From Neoconidiobolus thromboides FSU 785 (lineage: Eukaryota; Entomophthoromycota; Entomophthoromycetes; Entomophthorales; Neoconidiobolaceae): a stretch of DNA of 64,000 nt. How positions within the stretch are numbered: the stretch's first letter is position 1; each line of letters starts with the position of its first letter. A program made the translations under genes and the position numbers. Location: contig MU626310.1 of the NCBI GenBank assembly GCA_025603075.1, positions 1-64,000 on the forward strand, given 5' to 3'. Shown here one piece after another: positions 25,364 through 37,701 of this stretch. The notes under the pieces were generated by a model. That model had not been told where the DNA came from, did not search any database, and saw nothing but the letters and a program-made list of their open reading frames with translations.

Positions 25364-26185
25364 ATGGGTGAACTAGAAAAAAAGAAGATAAGTGTAGAAG
25401 AATGGAAGCAATTGATTAACCAAGTGGATGTTTCTAAAAAGTAAGAGTAATTTTTTATCATAAATAAAAATGATATTAAAAGGTTAGTGATCTTAACCGG
25501 TTAATTATGGATTATTTAGTAATCGAAGGATACAGAGATGCAGCTGAATCCTTTTCTCAAGAAGCAAGTATAGCATCAGAACTCGATTTTGGCTCTATTG
25601 ATGAACGCATGAGAATAAGAAACGCTATTCAAGCTGGGAATGTTGACGAAGCTATTGAAAGGACCAACGATATTAATCCAGAGGTAATCTTTTTTTGATT
25701 ATGAGTATAAAAAGTTGATAGATTTGCTAAAAATTATAAAGATATTAGATACCAACCCAGATTTATTTTTTCATTTACAACTACAAAAATTTATTGAGAT
25801 GATCAAAGAACGAAAAGATAAACAAGCCTTAGAATTTTCCCAAAATGAACTAGCAGCACGTGGAGAAGAAAATCAGCATTTATTAAAAAAGTTAGAAAGA
25901 GCTATGACTTTATTATGTTTTAAAACGGAAGATAACCCACATATTGAATTATTAGATTATTCTCAAAGATTAAAGATGGCTTCAGAACTTAATGGAGCTA
26001 TCTTAGCTGCTCAAGCTTTAAATAAAGAACCTAAATTACCTACCCTATTAAAACTTACCTCGTGGGCTCAAAACAGGTTATCTAATGAAATCGTTTTTCC
26101 TATTATTAAAGATCTCACTGGAGCTACCCTTTCTTCCCCTATAAGCGATACCGCTTCTAGCTTAGATGACCATTCTATTGATTAA
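25364..26185 (+). CDS. GID8: GID8/TWA1-like CTLH ubiquitin ligase subunit
   Basis: Scaffold subunit of the GID/CTLH E3 ubiquitin ligase, which in yeast degrades gluconeogenic enzymes. The model joins 25364-25440, 25488-25683 and 25742-26185 (introns 47 and 58 nt), giving 238 residues against about 228 for human GID8. The first junction uses the second of two nearby AGs, because only that acceptor yields the conserved LisH start NDLNRLIMDYLVIEGY. LisH (about 27-60) is followed by CTLH with NPDLFFHLQLQKFIEMI, then the CRA segment with LEFSQNELAARGEE and the C-terminal LLKLTSWAQNRL. The tail is Ser/Asp-rich. A second subunit of the same ligase, RMD5, lies at 60.6-62.1 kb in this window. Confidence 0.93.
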
Positions 26186-27976
26186 ATGTTTAGGGTCTTT
26201 TTATGCATGTTTTAGGTTGATTCTATGGGTGGATCTGATTCGAATTAAACATTGTAATTTTAATTTTAATTTTTGTCGGTATTACGAAGGTTTACATTTT
26301 TTGTGGAATAAACTTTATTGATTTATAAAGTGCATTATATTATATATCTGTCGTTTAACAATATAATCACCATCAAATTTTTAATTTATTATTTGTCATA
26401 TGTAGTGAAGCGTCAGTATATACTAAAAACGATTAAGAAGCTTATATTTTAGCTTACTTTTAAGTTTCTTAACAGCTTTAATATCTAATATTTATATTAT
26501 TTAAATTTATGATACTAATAAAATACTTATTAAATATTATAGTGTAAAAGAAAATAAAAAATTAAATTGAATTAAATAATATCTGGAACTTTTTAATATC
26601 TCTTGCTTAATCTATTAAATAGCAGTACTAATATTAGAGTAGATTTTAGTGCATATTAGCATATTCTTTTACTTTGCAAATACTCATCCAGAATCGTTGT
26701 GTGTAAGAAAACGGATAAATATTCTTACATAAAATTTCGACGTAAAGAGCTAGGTTTATATGTAGAAGGTTTCCAGGAATACATGTATGGACGAAATGGT
26801 CTGTTATACTAGAATGATCTACAATTGAACTAAATTAAAAAAGTATCAAAATCTAACTACAATTGAGTTTTTAAATTTCTTGAATAACAGCTTCAAACTT
26901 ATTTTAATTACTTGATTTACCAGTTAAACTATTATTTATTCAGTAAAAGTATTTTGCTATTATTTTTAGCTACGATTTATATTTATTTCATGTGCTTACA
27001 GCAATATTTATATTTATAAATATTTTGTATAGTGTTAGTATTGTTATACTTGTGAATAAAAGTTATGTTAGGCGAGATAATGTATTAGTCAATAGTGACA
27101 TCTTTTCGAAATAATAGATATGGTAGTGTTTTTTTGGACTTCATTATTTTTTCCATCTTTTAAGCGCTGTTTGAGTGGAAAAATTGTTAGTAAAATTCTT
27201 AAGTACAAAAATACATCTCCATATGGTATCAATATCAATTACTATTATTTAAAGTTGGGAATTCACTATTTTTGCACAATATGCTTTTAAAAGTATCTAC
27301 TTGTTTTCGCATGTTTGACATATTGATTAAATTGGTATATGTTCATTTTGCTCATTTGGACCTTTAATTTTATTTAACTTTTAAAGTTTTAACTTAGCAT
27401 TTATTTAGATGCTTGTTGATTTTTATCTGATATTATTTAAAACTATTTAATAGTTTCATATAATAGTTTATTTATAAATTGCAATTCATCTTAATATATA
27501 AAAGGTATATTAAATAAACCATCAATTTTATAAAAGTTTTTGACAATTCTTTTAAAATTCCATTACTTATTTAAAATTGAAGATTTATTGTATAATCATA
27601 CTTCAAATCACGGAATTTTAAAATAAAATGATTAGGTTTATTATTTAAAATTAAAAAGGACTCAAATCCCACTTTCTAATGTTTCAAAAGAAGGTTAATA
27701 TTTTAATTAGCAATCAGTTAATTACACAGGGACAAATATTGTTTTATATTATAAACATTAAAATATTTTATTTTTTATAAATAGTTTCTTGTTTAAAGCC
27801 TTTGTAATAAAAATAAGCTAACTGAACAAGTAAGAAAGAATGGTGCTTACAAAAAAGGAAATGATCGTTTTGAATAAATTTACAGCTGACTTATTAAGCC
27901 GCATCATGATCAACGATTCAATAGATAAAATGAAAACTATAAAAAGAACATGTTAGAACTTAATAAACAATATAGG
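26186..27976. other. Intergenic with one short element
   Basis: AT-rich spacer between GID8 and the gamma-glutamyltransferase gene. Apart from one short inverted-repeat element at 27118-27224 I see no gene, RNA or repeat. Confidence 0.5.
27118..27224 (+). mobile_element. Short inverted-repeat element, copy 6
   Basis: Forward copy with core AAGCGCTGTTTGAGTGGAAA. The left end is mutated (ATATGGTAGTG); the right end is ATACATCTCCATATG. Confidence 0.7.
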
Positions 27977-29725
27977 ATGAAGCTTAACATAATCTTATTA
28001 AACCTAATTGCTTTAATATCAGGAGAACAACGTAATTTTATTATTTATATCGCTTTAGTTTTAACTACTAACAAAAATTAAGTGTTCTTAGATCCAATAC
28101 CATATCATAGTATACCAGTCAATGGGACAAAAGGTGGTGTTAGTGCTGATTCAGCTGAATGCTCAAAGTTAGGTCTTGAAATTCTGAAAGTTGGCGGTAA
28201 TGCAATTGATAGTTCAATCACCACCACTTTATGTCAAGGATTAATTTATCCATTTGCTAGTGGGATTGGTGGAGGTGGTTTCATGCTGGTAAAGTTAGCT
28301 AATGATAGTAGTTATTTTATTAACTTTAGAGAAATGGCACCAAAATTATCTAATAGTACCATGTTTAAAAAGGCAAATGATTCCTTGTTAGGTGGTTTAG
28401 CTGTTGGTATTCCAGGTGAAATTAAAGGATTGGAAGTAGCACATCAATTATTTGGTAAACTTAGTTGGAAAAGGGTGCTTGAACCAGTCATTAATTTAGC
28501 TAGATATGGCTATAAAGTTACTAAGCAGCTAGAATTAAGATTAAAAAGAAACGAAGGTTATATCCGTACTATGGCTGGATTAAATTCAACCTATGTCAAC
28601 AAAGATAACAGTTTGGCAGCTGAAGGCCAAGTACTTAAACGTAAAAGCCTTGCAAATACTCTAGAACAAATATCTATCCATGGTTCTAAAGCTTTTTACC
28701 AAGGTCCAATTGCTGAAGCTATGGTCAAAAGTGTACAAAGTAATGGTGGTATTTTACAGCTTGAAGATCTTGATAAATATAAAGTTGAAGTGGTACCCGC
28801 ATTAAAAGCTAAATTCTTAAATCATGATATTCATTTCTTACCACCACCAGCTTCAGGTATCGTAGCTTACCATGCTTTAAAGATATTGGAGAATTTGAAT
28901 AAACCTGAGTTGGATATTGATGTAGTATTGAAAATGGTAGAGGCATTTAAATTCGCTTACGTAGGTAGATTAAATTTAGGTGATCCCAACTTCAATAATT
29001 TAGGTGAAGCTATTAAAAACATACTAAATGAGAATGGCATTAAAAGAGAATATGAAAGGATAGAAAAATTAGATATTACTCAAGAGCCAAAGTTTTATGT
29101 TGATTTTAAAGAGCAAGGATTTAAAGAAGATCATGGTACTTCGCATGTAAGTATCATTGATAAAGATAGAATGTCAGTATCAGTTACTAGTACTATCAAT
29201 ACCGATTTTGGATCAAAATTATTAGATTTGGAAACTGGAATTTTATTTAATAACGAGATGGATGACTTCTCTAATCCTAGTTTCTCCAATTTTTTCGGAT
29301 TCCCACCTTCTAAAGAAAATTTTGTTGAGCCCTATAAGCGTCCTCAATCTTCAATGACTCCTATTATATTAAGTAATTCAGATAAGTTATTATCTATAGG
29401 TGCTTCTGGAGGTTCAAGAATTATTACTTCTGTTGTACAATCTGTTTTCTTTCATACCGCTTTAAAGTTAAAATTAAATGCAGCCATTGATACTCCAAGA
29501 TTTCATCATCAATTATTGCCAAACTCATTAAGAGTAGAAAACAACTCTTTATCTGATGCAGCCTTTGCTAAATTAAAAGTTTTCAACCATACCGTAATTA
29601 TAACTGAAAGATCTGAGTCAGTTGTTAACGCTGTTGAAGTAAGCTTCAAGAAGGAGAAATGTAAGGGTACTTTAGTTACTGCAGTCACCGATAAAAGAAA
29701 GGATGGTATTGCTGCTGCTTATTAA
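27977..29725 (+). CDS. Gamma-glutamyltransferase
   Basis: Cleaves or transfers the gamma-glutamyl group of glutathione, usually at the cell surface, vacuole or outside. The model joins 27977-28031 and 28083-29725 (51-nt intron), giving 565 residues. The short first exon supplies a hydrophobic N-terminus (MKLNIILLNLIALISG), likely a signal peptide or anchor. The catalytic nucleophile is Thr371 in DHGTSHVS, where the precursor is expected to cut itself into large and small chains. The small chain shows VTSTINTDFGS, NNEMDDFS and SIGASGGSRII, matching the substrate-binding loops of the family. Near the N-terminus are GGNAIDSS and ASGIGGGGFML. Sequence and length are typical and nothing appears broken. 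Confidence 0.94.
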
Positions 29726-30177
29726 ATAATTAGTTGTTATAATAAATTTTTTAAAACCAAGTATTTGGTCATGGTTAAGTTCTAACTATCTACTTTCACT
29801 ATAATTGTTTAGCACATTATTTAAAGTATTTTCTATATGTCTATATACTTGATGTTATTTATTTTAAAAATTTAAGCTCGCTTTATTGTAAGACTGCTTA
29901 TGTTACTAGGTTTATAAAAAAATCTAAGCCTCTTTAAATCAGAGCCACAAACATTTTTGAGATAGAAGCTTTAAGAGTATATCATATTTATTGTACTAAT
30001 CAACTATTGTTGAAATAACAGACCACTACACCAAATTTACAAGTTTTATAAAATGCAATAGATTGAAAAATAAAAGTCAGTTTTTAAAAAAACACTTTTT
30101 TGAAGCATCATCATACAAAACTTTTACAACAATTTTGACTTTTTAGGCTTAAAAAATGATAAAGCTAAAAAAATAAC

Positions 30178-30285
30178 TATGTGAGGATGTATTTTTGTGT
30201 TAAGAATTTTACCAACAAATTTTCCACTCAAATAGCGCTTAAAAAATGGAAAAATGATGAAACCAAAAAAAACAGCCCCATATAT
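30178..30285 (-). mobile_element. Short inverted-repeat element, copy 7
   Basis: Reverse-orientation copy. It runs from TATGTGAGGATGTA to CAGCCCCATATA, with the complementary core CACTCAAATAGCGCTTAAAA intact. Confidence 0.75.
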
Positions 30286-30545
30286 TGTTTCTAACCAGAG
30301 TTTGATTTAATAAAATTGTATTGCTGGCACCAATAATTGCCTTTTAATAATTTATGATATGTCATTGACTACTATTCCTGTACCTAACAAATAATTAAGT
30401 TTTGATGTATATATAGCAATAGTTAAGTTTGATCGCGTTTGAGTATTTTGATATAAAAAATGAACTTTTTTAATCAACATGTTAGCAGAAAAGCTCTTTA
30501 GTCTGTTTTTTTAAGCTTTTTAAGCTTGATTTTGATGATAAAGGA

Positions 30546-31900
30546 CTATTGACTATTTTTTTCAAGAACACGATGTAACAATTGGCTCAATATACTATTT
30601 TTATACTTCGTTTTATCATAATAGTAGATTGAGTTAGTGAACTGATTAATGTAAAATGGTACAAACCTTTTATTACAGTATAGCTTAATTATAGTGAAAT
30701 CCATAATAATGAAATAAAGTATAAAAACTTGAATAGCCTCATAGTTCTTCAATTTTGGTAAATGAATATAACAAACACAGTATTTAAAATTGGGTGCTAG
30801 TAACAATGTAACCTCACTAAGTTTACTTAGCTTATACTCCTCGTCGTCGTTATAATTAAATACATTATCGATTGATATTTGTACAGATAGGTTTAAATAC
30901 TCATTAATAAAAATGTTAGTTTTTAATTCAGGCAGCAGGCATGGCAAAGAAATAGTATCAAAATAAGAACAACAAATAGTTAATTGTTATAGCTTTTTAA
31001 ATAATTTTTATAAAAAGCGAATAAATGTATAGCTTATATTAAATCCTTCTATTGTTATTTTAATCAAAATTTTCCTTCTATTAGGGTAAATCTCATTTAT
31101 TAATAAGTAGTCTAGTATTATCGTCATATTTAAGTATAAGAAGAGGCAAGTCAAATTTAGTAAATTGAATATTGAATAAAGCAATTAGGAGGAATAAGAA
31201 TAAGAGTGGCTAATTGAAACACTATTTAGTTTTATACCTTATTCTTGTTTTATTAAGTTCTAAATAATCCAAATTTGATATTTCTATAAACTCCATTATT
31301 CATTTAATTCAATATCAACCCTTGTAAATTGGCCCTATTATCAAGCTTGATTTTTAATGAATTGATTTTATACAAACGTTTCCATCAATATTTAGTTACC
31401 TTAAATGATCAAATTGGATATTTTTAATATATGAAACATCACTATATTTAGCCTTATTGATCGTTGGCTTTAGTTGAATAATATCCTTTATCTTATTCAA
31501 GGATAATATTATATAAAAGAAGGGACTCGTTATCTGAGCATAACTCCAAATATCCTACATTGTTGGAAACAAATGGGAAAAATAAACCAAAAAACTTCTT
31601 ACATGATTTTGTTATGTTCAAATACTTCGTATTGCCTAATCTACCATAAAATAATTATATATCTATGTTAGATGGTGTCCCCCTTTTCATTTTAGATGTG
31701 GAACCTTTTCTTATATTTTTAAGCTCGTGTTTATCAAAAACAAGTCCAATTAGTTCTAAATGAGATAATTGATTAGAGTGCCTAGTATGTACTATAGCGC
31801 TAACAATAATTTTAATTAAATTAAGGTAGTTGTTTATATTAAAACTAAGATTACGAAAACTGTATACAATCATATGTTTCATATATTTATTATATTTCAA
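30546..31900 (-). pseudogene. Decayed leucine-rich-repeat (F-box/LRR-like) gene
   Basis: Reading the minus strand from 31900 down gives several LRR-like pieces in different frames, separated by stops: NNYLNLIKIIVSAI...LSHLELIGLVFDKHELKNI (31655-31900), a block near 31530-31640 with NVGYLELCSDNESLLL, a block near 31265 with ISNLDYLELNKTRI, and a 133-codon frame (30546-30947) with LSKLSEVTLLLAPN and LHLPKLKN-like text. The spaced leucines resemble fungal F-box/LRR proteins. No F-box itself is visible. Because no set of 42-60-nt introns rejoins the pieces, I call it a pseudogene. Its upstream end is uncertain. Confidence 0.45.
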
Positions 31901-32613
31901 TTATTTCCTACTATATCAATTGTATATGTACTCGTCATGTTTTTTTGTATCAACAATTATTGATAAAAATCATTAATACTATTTGTTGCGTGCTAACAAT
32001 ATATTATACTTATTCTGATCTCGTATATAGTTGACTATCTGTATTAAATTGGAGTATAATAAATTTTGTAATTCCATTATTAATATTAAAAAAGATTAAA
32101 ATAAATCTTGTTTTTTTAAATTACATGTCTAATGTAGTTTTCAATTAACCCATTGGTCTCAAATGTGGAACCCTAAAATAAAGGAATGATGAATAAGAAA
32201 GCTGGCCATCTTCTCAAGCCACTGCTATCATAGATTACAAAAATTATTAATAACTTAGGCACATGTCCAACTTACTCATTGTATATTACTCTCTTATACT
32301 TGTATTAAATTTTAAAAGCTTAATATTCAAGGAAACTAGCTATATAGCTTTAAGCCACCTATTAAACATATCTGTTCTACAGTTGCTACTCTATCTATTT
32401 ATTCAAAATTTAGGGCTAAAAAGCGAAAGTAATTTAAAAAATATTCCCACATAATTTATTAGCTATACAACTAAAATTTGACCGAGTGATTTAAACATGA
32501 CCAAAAAATAAAATTAATCAAATACATTTATTTATATAGAAAAGTATAGGTAATAGAAAGTGTATGAAAATTATAAGCTAAAAAGAAATTACGGAGATAT
32601 TAAACTATTTTTT

Positions 32614-33367
32614 TTACAAGATAACACACTCTTTTTTATCTTCTTCAGTTGGGTTCATTGACTTCTCAATTTCGTTGATCATCATATCAAAAGCACGACC
32701 TGATTAAAAAATATTAAAAATTTACTAGTTTCATATAAAAAAGCATTACTTATATTATCGTTGTTTTTAGCACTAGTTTCTAAATGTTGACAATTCCAGC
32801 TTAAAGAAAGTTCTTTGCCCTCATCTAGTGAAACTTGTCTATTTAAGTTGTTATCGTTAATTTATACTTGAAACTGAATAAAATTACCTTTGTGCTTGTA
32901 AGTCTTTTTTATTACCAACTAAGATTAATGGTACCCACTCGGTACCAGTAAAGTTAAGTATCTTATCTCTTATAATTTTTACAAGCTCAAAACTCGACTT
33001 GGAAGTTACTGAATAAACAAGGACATATCCATGGATCCCTATTGCGTGTTGAGAAGGCAAAATGGAATATTCATCCTAAAAATTAATCTAGATTATAAAT
33101 AACTAAAATATTTTTACTTGTCCAGCAGTATCAATAATTTCGACAGTGAAGTCCTGACCTTTATATTTAATATCTTTTGTGAAAGTGTTTTCAATCGTTG
33201 GGTAATAAGAATCTACAAAATGGTTTTCGACAAACTGAATGGTCAGTGAACTTTTTCCTAATATATTGTCATTTATTCAAGATTATTTGACATGAATTAA
33301 TTTTACCGACAGCCCTTGATCCTAATACTGCTATACGTCTTACTTTTGAATTACTAGCTGATGCCAT
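32614..33367 (-). CDS. RHB1: Rheb-type small GTPase
   Basis: Ras-family switch that in most fungi and animals activates TOR complex 1 and amino-acid uptake control. On the minus strand the exons are 33367-33307, 33257-33118, 33075-32888, 32838-32750 and 32699-32614 (introns 49, 42, 49 and 50 nt), giving 187 residues. G1 is GSRAVGKS (16-23), switch I is FVDSYYPTIENTF, and DTAGQ, NKKD and SAK complete the nucleotide pocket. An arginine sits at the position equivalent to Ras Gly12, as in other Rheb proteins (GYRSVGKS in human). The C-terminus is a CaaX box, CVIL, predicting prenylation and endomembrane attachment; its leucine favours geranylgeranylation by general rules. The frame is continuous over all five exons. 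Confidence 0.94.
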
Positions 33368-34227
33368 TATAGGTTTTAAAAAATAGAAAAGCTCCTGTTC
33401 AATTTTTCAAATGTTATTCATTTAAGCGTTTTATGCACTTGGTTTGCAAAAGTGAAGAACTAAATTTTGACGTTTATGCTTATTTTAAACCACTAAATTA
33501 ATATGAACAAAGAGATTCTTAGTTTGAAACAAATGCCAAATCTTTATAATGTGAATTTTTTTTAAGTGTCGATAGCGGTAAAGGTTATCTTTTATCAGGT
33601 TTTATGCTGAGTAGCTTAAATATGTTTATTGTAGCTGTAATTAGTGACTATTTTATAGGATATAAGGATATAAAATAAAAATATTCGCATTGAAATTATA
33701 CAAATATTAATAATGATTTTCCAACTACTAAATAAATTTTAAAATGTGAAAGGTAGCTAAAATATGGGAGAATCTCTTTTGTTCAAATATTTTTTAATAT
33801 TTTCAAGTTTGGTTGAATAAAAAATGGACCAAACATAAGGGAAAAAGGACACTCATGTATTTGTCGGCTTGATCAATAAACGTTTAATAATCAACTTTCA
33901 GATAGAACATTGTCTTATCCGATCGTATTGATATCATCCACTAAATTGGCAATAAAGTTAGTATTAACATATACAAGAGATTATACCACTACAAATAACT
34001 ATCAAGGGATGAGAAGGACCTAAGTTTCATTAGTTTTTCTATTCTTTATTCAGGAGAAGTTTAAAAAATATTGAATAAATACTGAAATAAAACAGATACA
34101 CTATCTTAATAAAAGAATTTAATGGTTGTACTCTGTCACTCTTTATATCACATTATCAGATCTATTCAGTGTTGCTTTACTTAGATGATAAAGTAGCGTT
34201 AATTTTTTTATCGTTTTTAATCTTTTT

Positions 34228-34332
34228 AGTATGGAAATTATTTTTGTTTAAGAATTTTACTAATAATTATTCTACTGAAATATTGTTTAAAAATGGTAAA
34301 AGTGATGAAACAAAAGAAAATACCCTTTATGT
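34228..34332 (-). repeat. Short inverted-repeat element, diverged copy
   Basis: Reverse-orientation copy with many substitutions. TTTAAGAATTTTACTAATAA and the AAAAGTGATGAAAC block can be followed, but the GCGCT core is lost and the ends are mutated (GTATGGAAATT, TACCCTTTATG). Confidence 0.5.
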
Positions 34333-34472
34333 ATTAGATTAAAGCTAAAATTACATCTACTTCCCAAGTCTATAAAGCCCATCCATTATTATATTTGATT
34401 AATAAATAACTTAATATATTTATATTTGTGACTTGTAGCAAAATGTAAAATAAACTTTTGTTGGATAAAATA

Positions 34473-34577
34473 ATATATGAGGATGATTTTGTGTTTAAGA
34501 ATTTTACCAACAAATTTCCACTCAAATAGCGCTTAAAAAATGGAAAAATAATAAAACCAAAAAAAACAGCCCCATAT
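34473..34577 (-). mobile_element. Short inverted-repeat element, copy 8
   Basis: Reverse-orientation copy. It runs from TATATGAGGATG to CAGCCCCATATT with the full complementary core CTCAAATAGCGCTTAAAAAA. It closely resembles the copy at 30178. Confidence 0.75.
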
Positions 34578-35049
34578 TTAAAACCTGAATTTTTATTTTT
34601 AAAACTGTTTTTTACAGCTATTTTGATATGTAAGTTACAATAAACTATATTGGATTATGTCAGCTCGATACAGCATGTGCTATATAACTGAAGCATTCTT
34701 GTTGTCTACAGAGGACTTGGTATCCTTTTAAACTATAATAATTTTCAAGAACCCAGTATCATAACTCATATCAACTTACAATCAATTCAATAGAAAAGTT
34801 GTATTTCTTTATTACCTTGAATTATTTATAAATAACGTTAGATAATTACGATTTATTATTCAGTTATCAGCTACATTAGTATGATTATATTTATACCATA
34901 AAGTACAGCTTTTTTCATATTGAGCATAGAGGAATTATCTACTATAATCTACTATTATTTCCAGCCTTATTTGTAAACGCATGTTAATAATTATATAAGT
35001 TAACTATGTAAAGATTGTCTTAATAAATCAAAACTAAAACCTTCATATC

Positions 35050-35280
35050 AAACATAATCATATTGTTTACAAAACAAGTTTTTTTCCGTTAAGAATTGCA
35101 CTTGGATCACAAACAGCACTCCAAATCAAAGGTTTTATAAGCCACTAAACTTGATGGTACATTAATTTTGTAGGATATGAAGTTAGAAAAATGTTCAGTT
35201 CCTAATAAATTTTTCATATCCTTTAGGCCTTTGTGCCCTCCCAAAGTTCCTACAGTGATTAGAGTAATAATAACGAATAT
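35050..35280 (-). pseudogene. Unidentified coding relic
   Basis: On the minus strand a 50-codon stretch reads TVGTLGGHKGLKDMKNLLG...KINVPSSLVAYKTF and then stops. A neighbouring frame continues plausibly as SAVCDPSAILNGKKL before its own stop. Two overlapping protein-like frames suggest a frameshifted 3' end of an old gene. I do not recognise the family. Confidence 0.3.
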
Positions 35281-35546
35281 AAAATTTTTAACTTTGATTT
35301 GTTGACAACTATGTGATAAATAATTTATCGGACTATTGATACGTACTTAAAAACAGGTCTGAATAATGATAAACTAAGTAATCAATCCTTCTATTCGCAT
35401 TTGATCTTGAACAAAAAATTCTTGATTTTATTGCTTTACGATTATTTATACAAATTAAAAAGCTATTGTTAAAATACTGAAGCGAAAAAAAGAATTTTCA
35501 CATATTAGGAGTAGATTTGGTAGAATGTTTAGTTCTAGTTTAGTTC

Positions 35547-37283
35547 TTAAATAGAACTTTTTTTATCTTTATTCATTATAATGTTCCACTGAGAGATGAG
35601 ATCATCATGGTTAATGTATGCTCCACAAAGCTTTCTTTTGTTGGCGGTGAAAGCATTTCTACCATGTAATACTCGATAGTTGTCGATAATTATTGTGGTT
35701 CCTTTTTCAAGTGGAAAGTAAACTCTATTGTCTAAATTTTGGTGTTGTGACTTTATAAACTTATTTAAAGCTAAGTACCATTGTCGCATTTTGATTGAGT
35801 CCATATTATGTTTTGGTACTGATCTAGAATCATAATTATATCTTAATCTTAATAATGGGCTTTCTATATCGCCAGCTACCTCATGCTCAAATATTGTGTG
35901 ATTTTTAGTCGTCAAATACTGTCCTTCATCTCCAGCTGAATGGAAAGGAACAGGCTGTTGAGCTAAAAGTTTATACTCTTCAGGATACTCTTCCTTGAAG
36001 TTATTAGCCATTAAAAACCCATCCATATAAATTTGTTCCCCACCTTCCCCATCAAAACTTAATAAATGAAATATCTGTAAACTTTTAAAATATTAGTACG
36101 AATCATATCATTAGCATAAAGCATGTACCCAGCAGGATCTGTAAAATAAGTAGTATCAGTATGTGGCTCCAGCTTGAAATTTTGATATGCAGCATCGTTA
36201 TGCATTAAGTTGGCTTCAAATTCCCAGAAAGTACCTAATGAAATGTTTAGTTTAGTTTATTTCTGTTTCATTTAAAAATGTTACCATAGTGAGTGTTTCG
36301 TATTGGTCCTATTTTTTTACATAGAAGTTCAGTAGCCTAACATCAATTAATATTTAAAAAACCAAATATATATTTTTTACTTCACTATTTACAGGTGTTT
36401 CTTCTACAAAGGCTAAACCATAATCTCTCTATTAAAGTTGAATTGAATACAATAGTAAATTATTTAAAAGTAACATACTAAATTCATAACTAAACGTTTC
36501 ATTCCATCGCTTTCCATCACCTAACAAATATGTAAGCTTTTAGTCTTAAACACTAATTGTTTTTTACGTTTTTATATTTTATTCTTGGTAAATTTTCTAA
36601 TTTTCTCCCAAGTATCGAAGCGTTCCATAACTTTTTATTACTGTACTAAATGTTAAGTTGTATTCAAAAACAAATAGAAACTTTTACTTATTATAATTCA
36701 AGTTTGGGTCAGGATAACGATTACTTGTTAACCATTTTAAACTATATTGGCTATTATGATTTTCTTTATCCCCTAATAAAATTGTAAATAAGATCAATAT
36801 TAAAACTAATAATTTACATTGAATGTGAATTTGGTCATCTTTCATAGTCATTTCTTTTACTGCTAATTCGGGGTCTAACTTTTTATGTTATTAGCATTAT
36901 TTTAAAAGTAATATCCAATTTACATCTATATGATGGTAAATTCTTTGTAGGGTTACGCCATCCCAACATTTTGGGCATTTGCAATTATCTCTCAGCCACA
37001 TCAAGTCACTATATAAAAATAAGTTTAAAAAGCAAATATAAATATAATGATCTTACAAGTCCATGGTGTTTCCTTCATTCTCAACTTCTAAAACTCCTAT
37101 ATCCTGATCAAGGTACTTTCTATTGGTTATCTTAGCTGAAGCTTCATTTTCACTATATTTTTGACTATCATTGAAATTGGATAGAGCTGGTTGGATGTTT
37201 AGAAAACTATTAGTGCTATGGAGCCCTCTTTTTAAAAAACTATTTCTAAGATGGGAATGAATTAACTTTCTAAAGTATGTCAT
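35547..37283 (-). CDS. TMLHE: Trimethyllysine dioxygenase (TMLH-like), mitochondrial
   Basis: Fe(II)/2-oxoglutarate oxygenase that hydroxylates trimethyllysine, the first step of carnitine synthesis. Ten exons on the minus strand: 37283-37057, 37008-36924, 36878-36818, 36772-36688, 36640-36568, 36520-36479, 36428-36381, 36336-36285, 36234-36129 and 36081-35547 (nine introns of 44-50 nt), giving 437 residues. The N-terminus (TYFRKLIHSHLRNSFLKRG) looks like a mitochondrial presequence. The N-terminal zinc site shows as WLRDNCKCPKC (80-90). Iron ligands are His249 and Asp251 (PHTDTTYF) and His399 (NYRVLHGR). RDYGLAFV, GPIRNTHYG and FDGEGGEQIYMDGF are family blocks. Gamma-butyrobetaine dioxygenase is the closest alternative, but the HTDTTYFTDPAG block and the ISQWN end fit TMLH better. 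Confidence 0.9.
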
Positions 37284-37701
37284 TTTGTATTAAAAATTAA
37301 ACAGGATTATACTTTCATTTTTGTAATTTAAACTGATTTCGATAATTAAGCCCTTAGACCAAGCCTTTATTTGGCAATTCTACATCACTCGCTTTAATTT
37401 AAAAATTGAAATTGAAGTTTAGACAAATGTTATCAGATTTTAAAAGTGATAATACAATTGTTATATTTAATTTGCGACTTTATCCTCTAATTTAATAAAT
37501 ACCACTTTGTTTATAAATACTGTTGTCCTTGTATCATACTTTTTGATTCAAAATTCCTATAGTTAAAAAGCGAAGGATGCAAACAAAGGGAATAATATCA
37601 TTGCTTTATTAGAACATTCTAAGGAAAACAAACAATAAACAAAAATCTTTCTATGCAGAAATACCGTAGAAATATAGAACCATAACCATACCTATTTTAA
37701 T
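37284..37701. promoter_or_regulatory. Spacer upstream of the TMLH-like gene
   Basis: 418 bp between the TMLH-like start codon and the stop codon of the first kelch gene, both on the minus strand. It must contain the TMLH-like promoter. It is AT-rich, and I see no specific motif I can defend. Confidence 0.4.

Larger units (their letters stand above)
29726..32613. other. Intergenic region with a pseudogene and one element
   Basis: Between the gamma-glutamyltransferase and Rheb genes I see one short element (30178-30285) and a broken LRR-like gene (30546-31900, listed separately). The rest, including 31900-32613, holds only short meaningless frames. Confidence 0.5.
33368..35546. other. Intergenic with two elements and a possible relic
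   Basis: Contains the Rheb upstream region, two short inverted-repeat elements (34228-34332, diverged; 34473-34577) and, at about 35050-35260, a minus-strand coding-like relic listed separately. I see nothing else. Confidence 0.5.

Noticed and set aside
25441-25482. Acceptor at 25482 for the first GID8 intron
   Set aside because: It leads to a stop after six codons. The AG at 25487 gives the conserved NDLNRLIMDYL.
32263-32454. A 63-codon plus-strand hydrophobic open frame
   Set aside because: It is short and AT-driven, with no conserved motif and no splice continuation.
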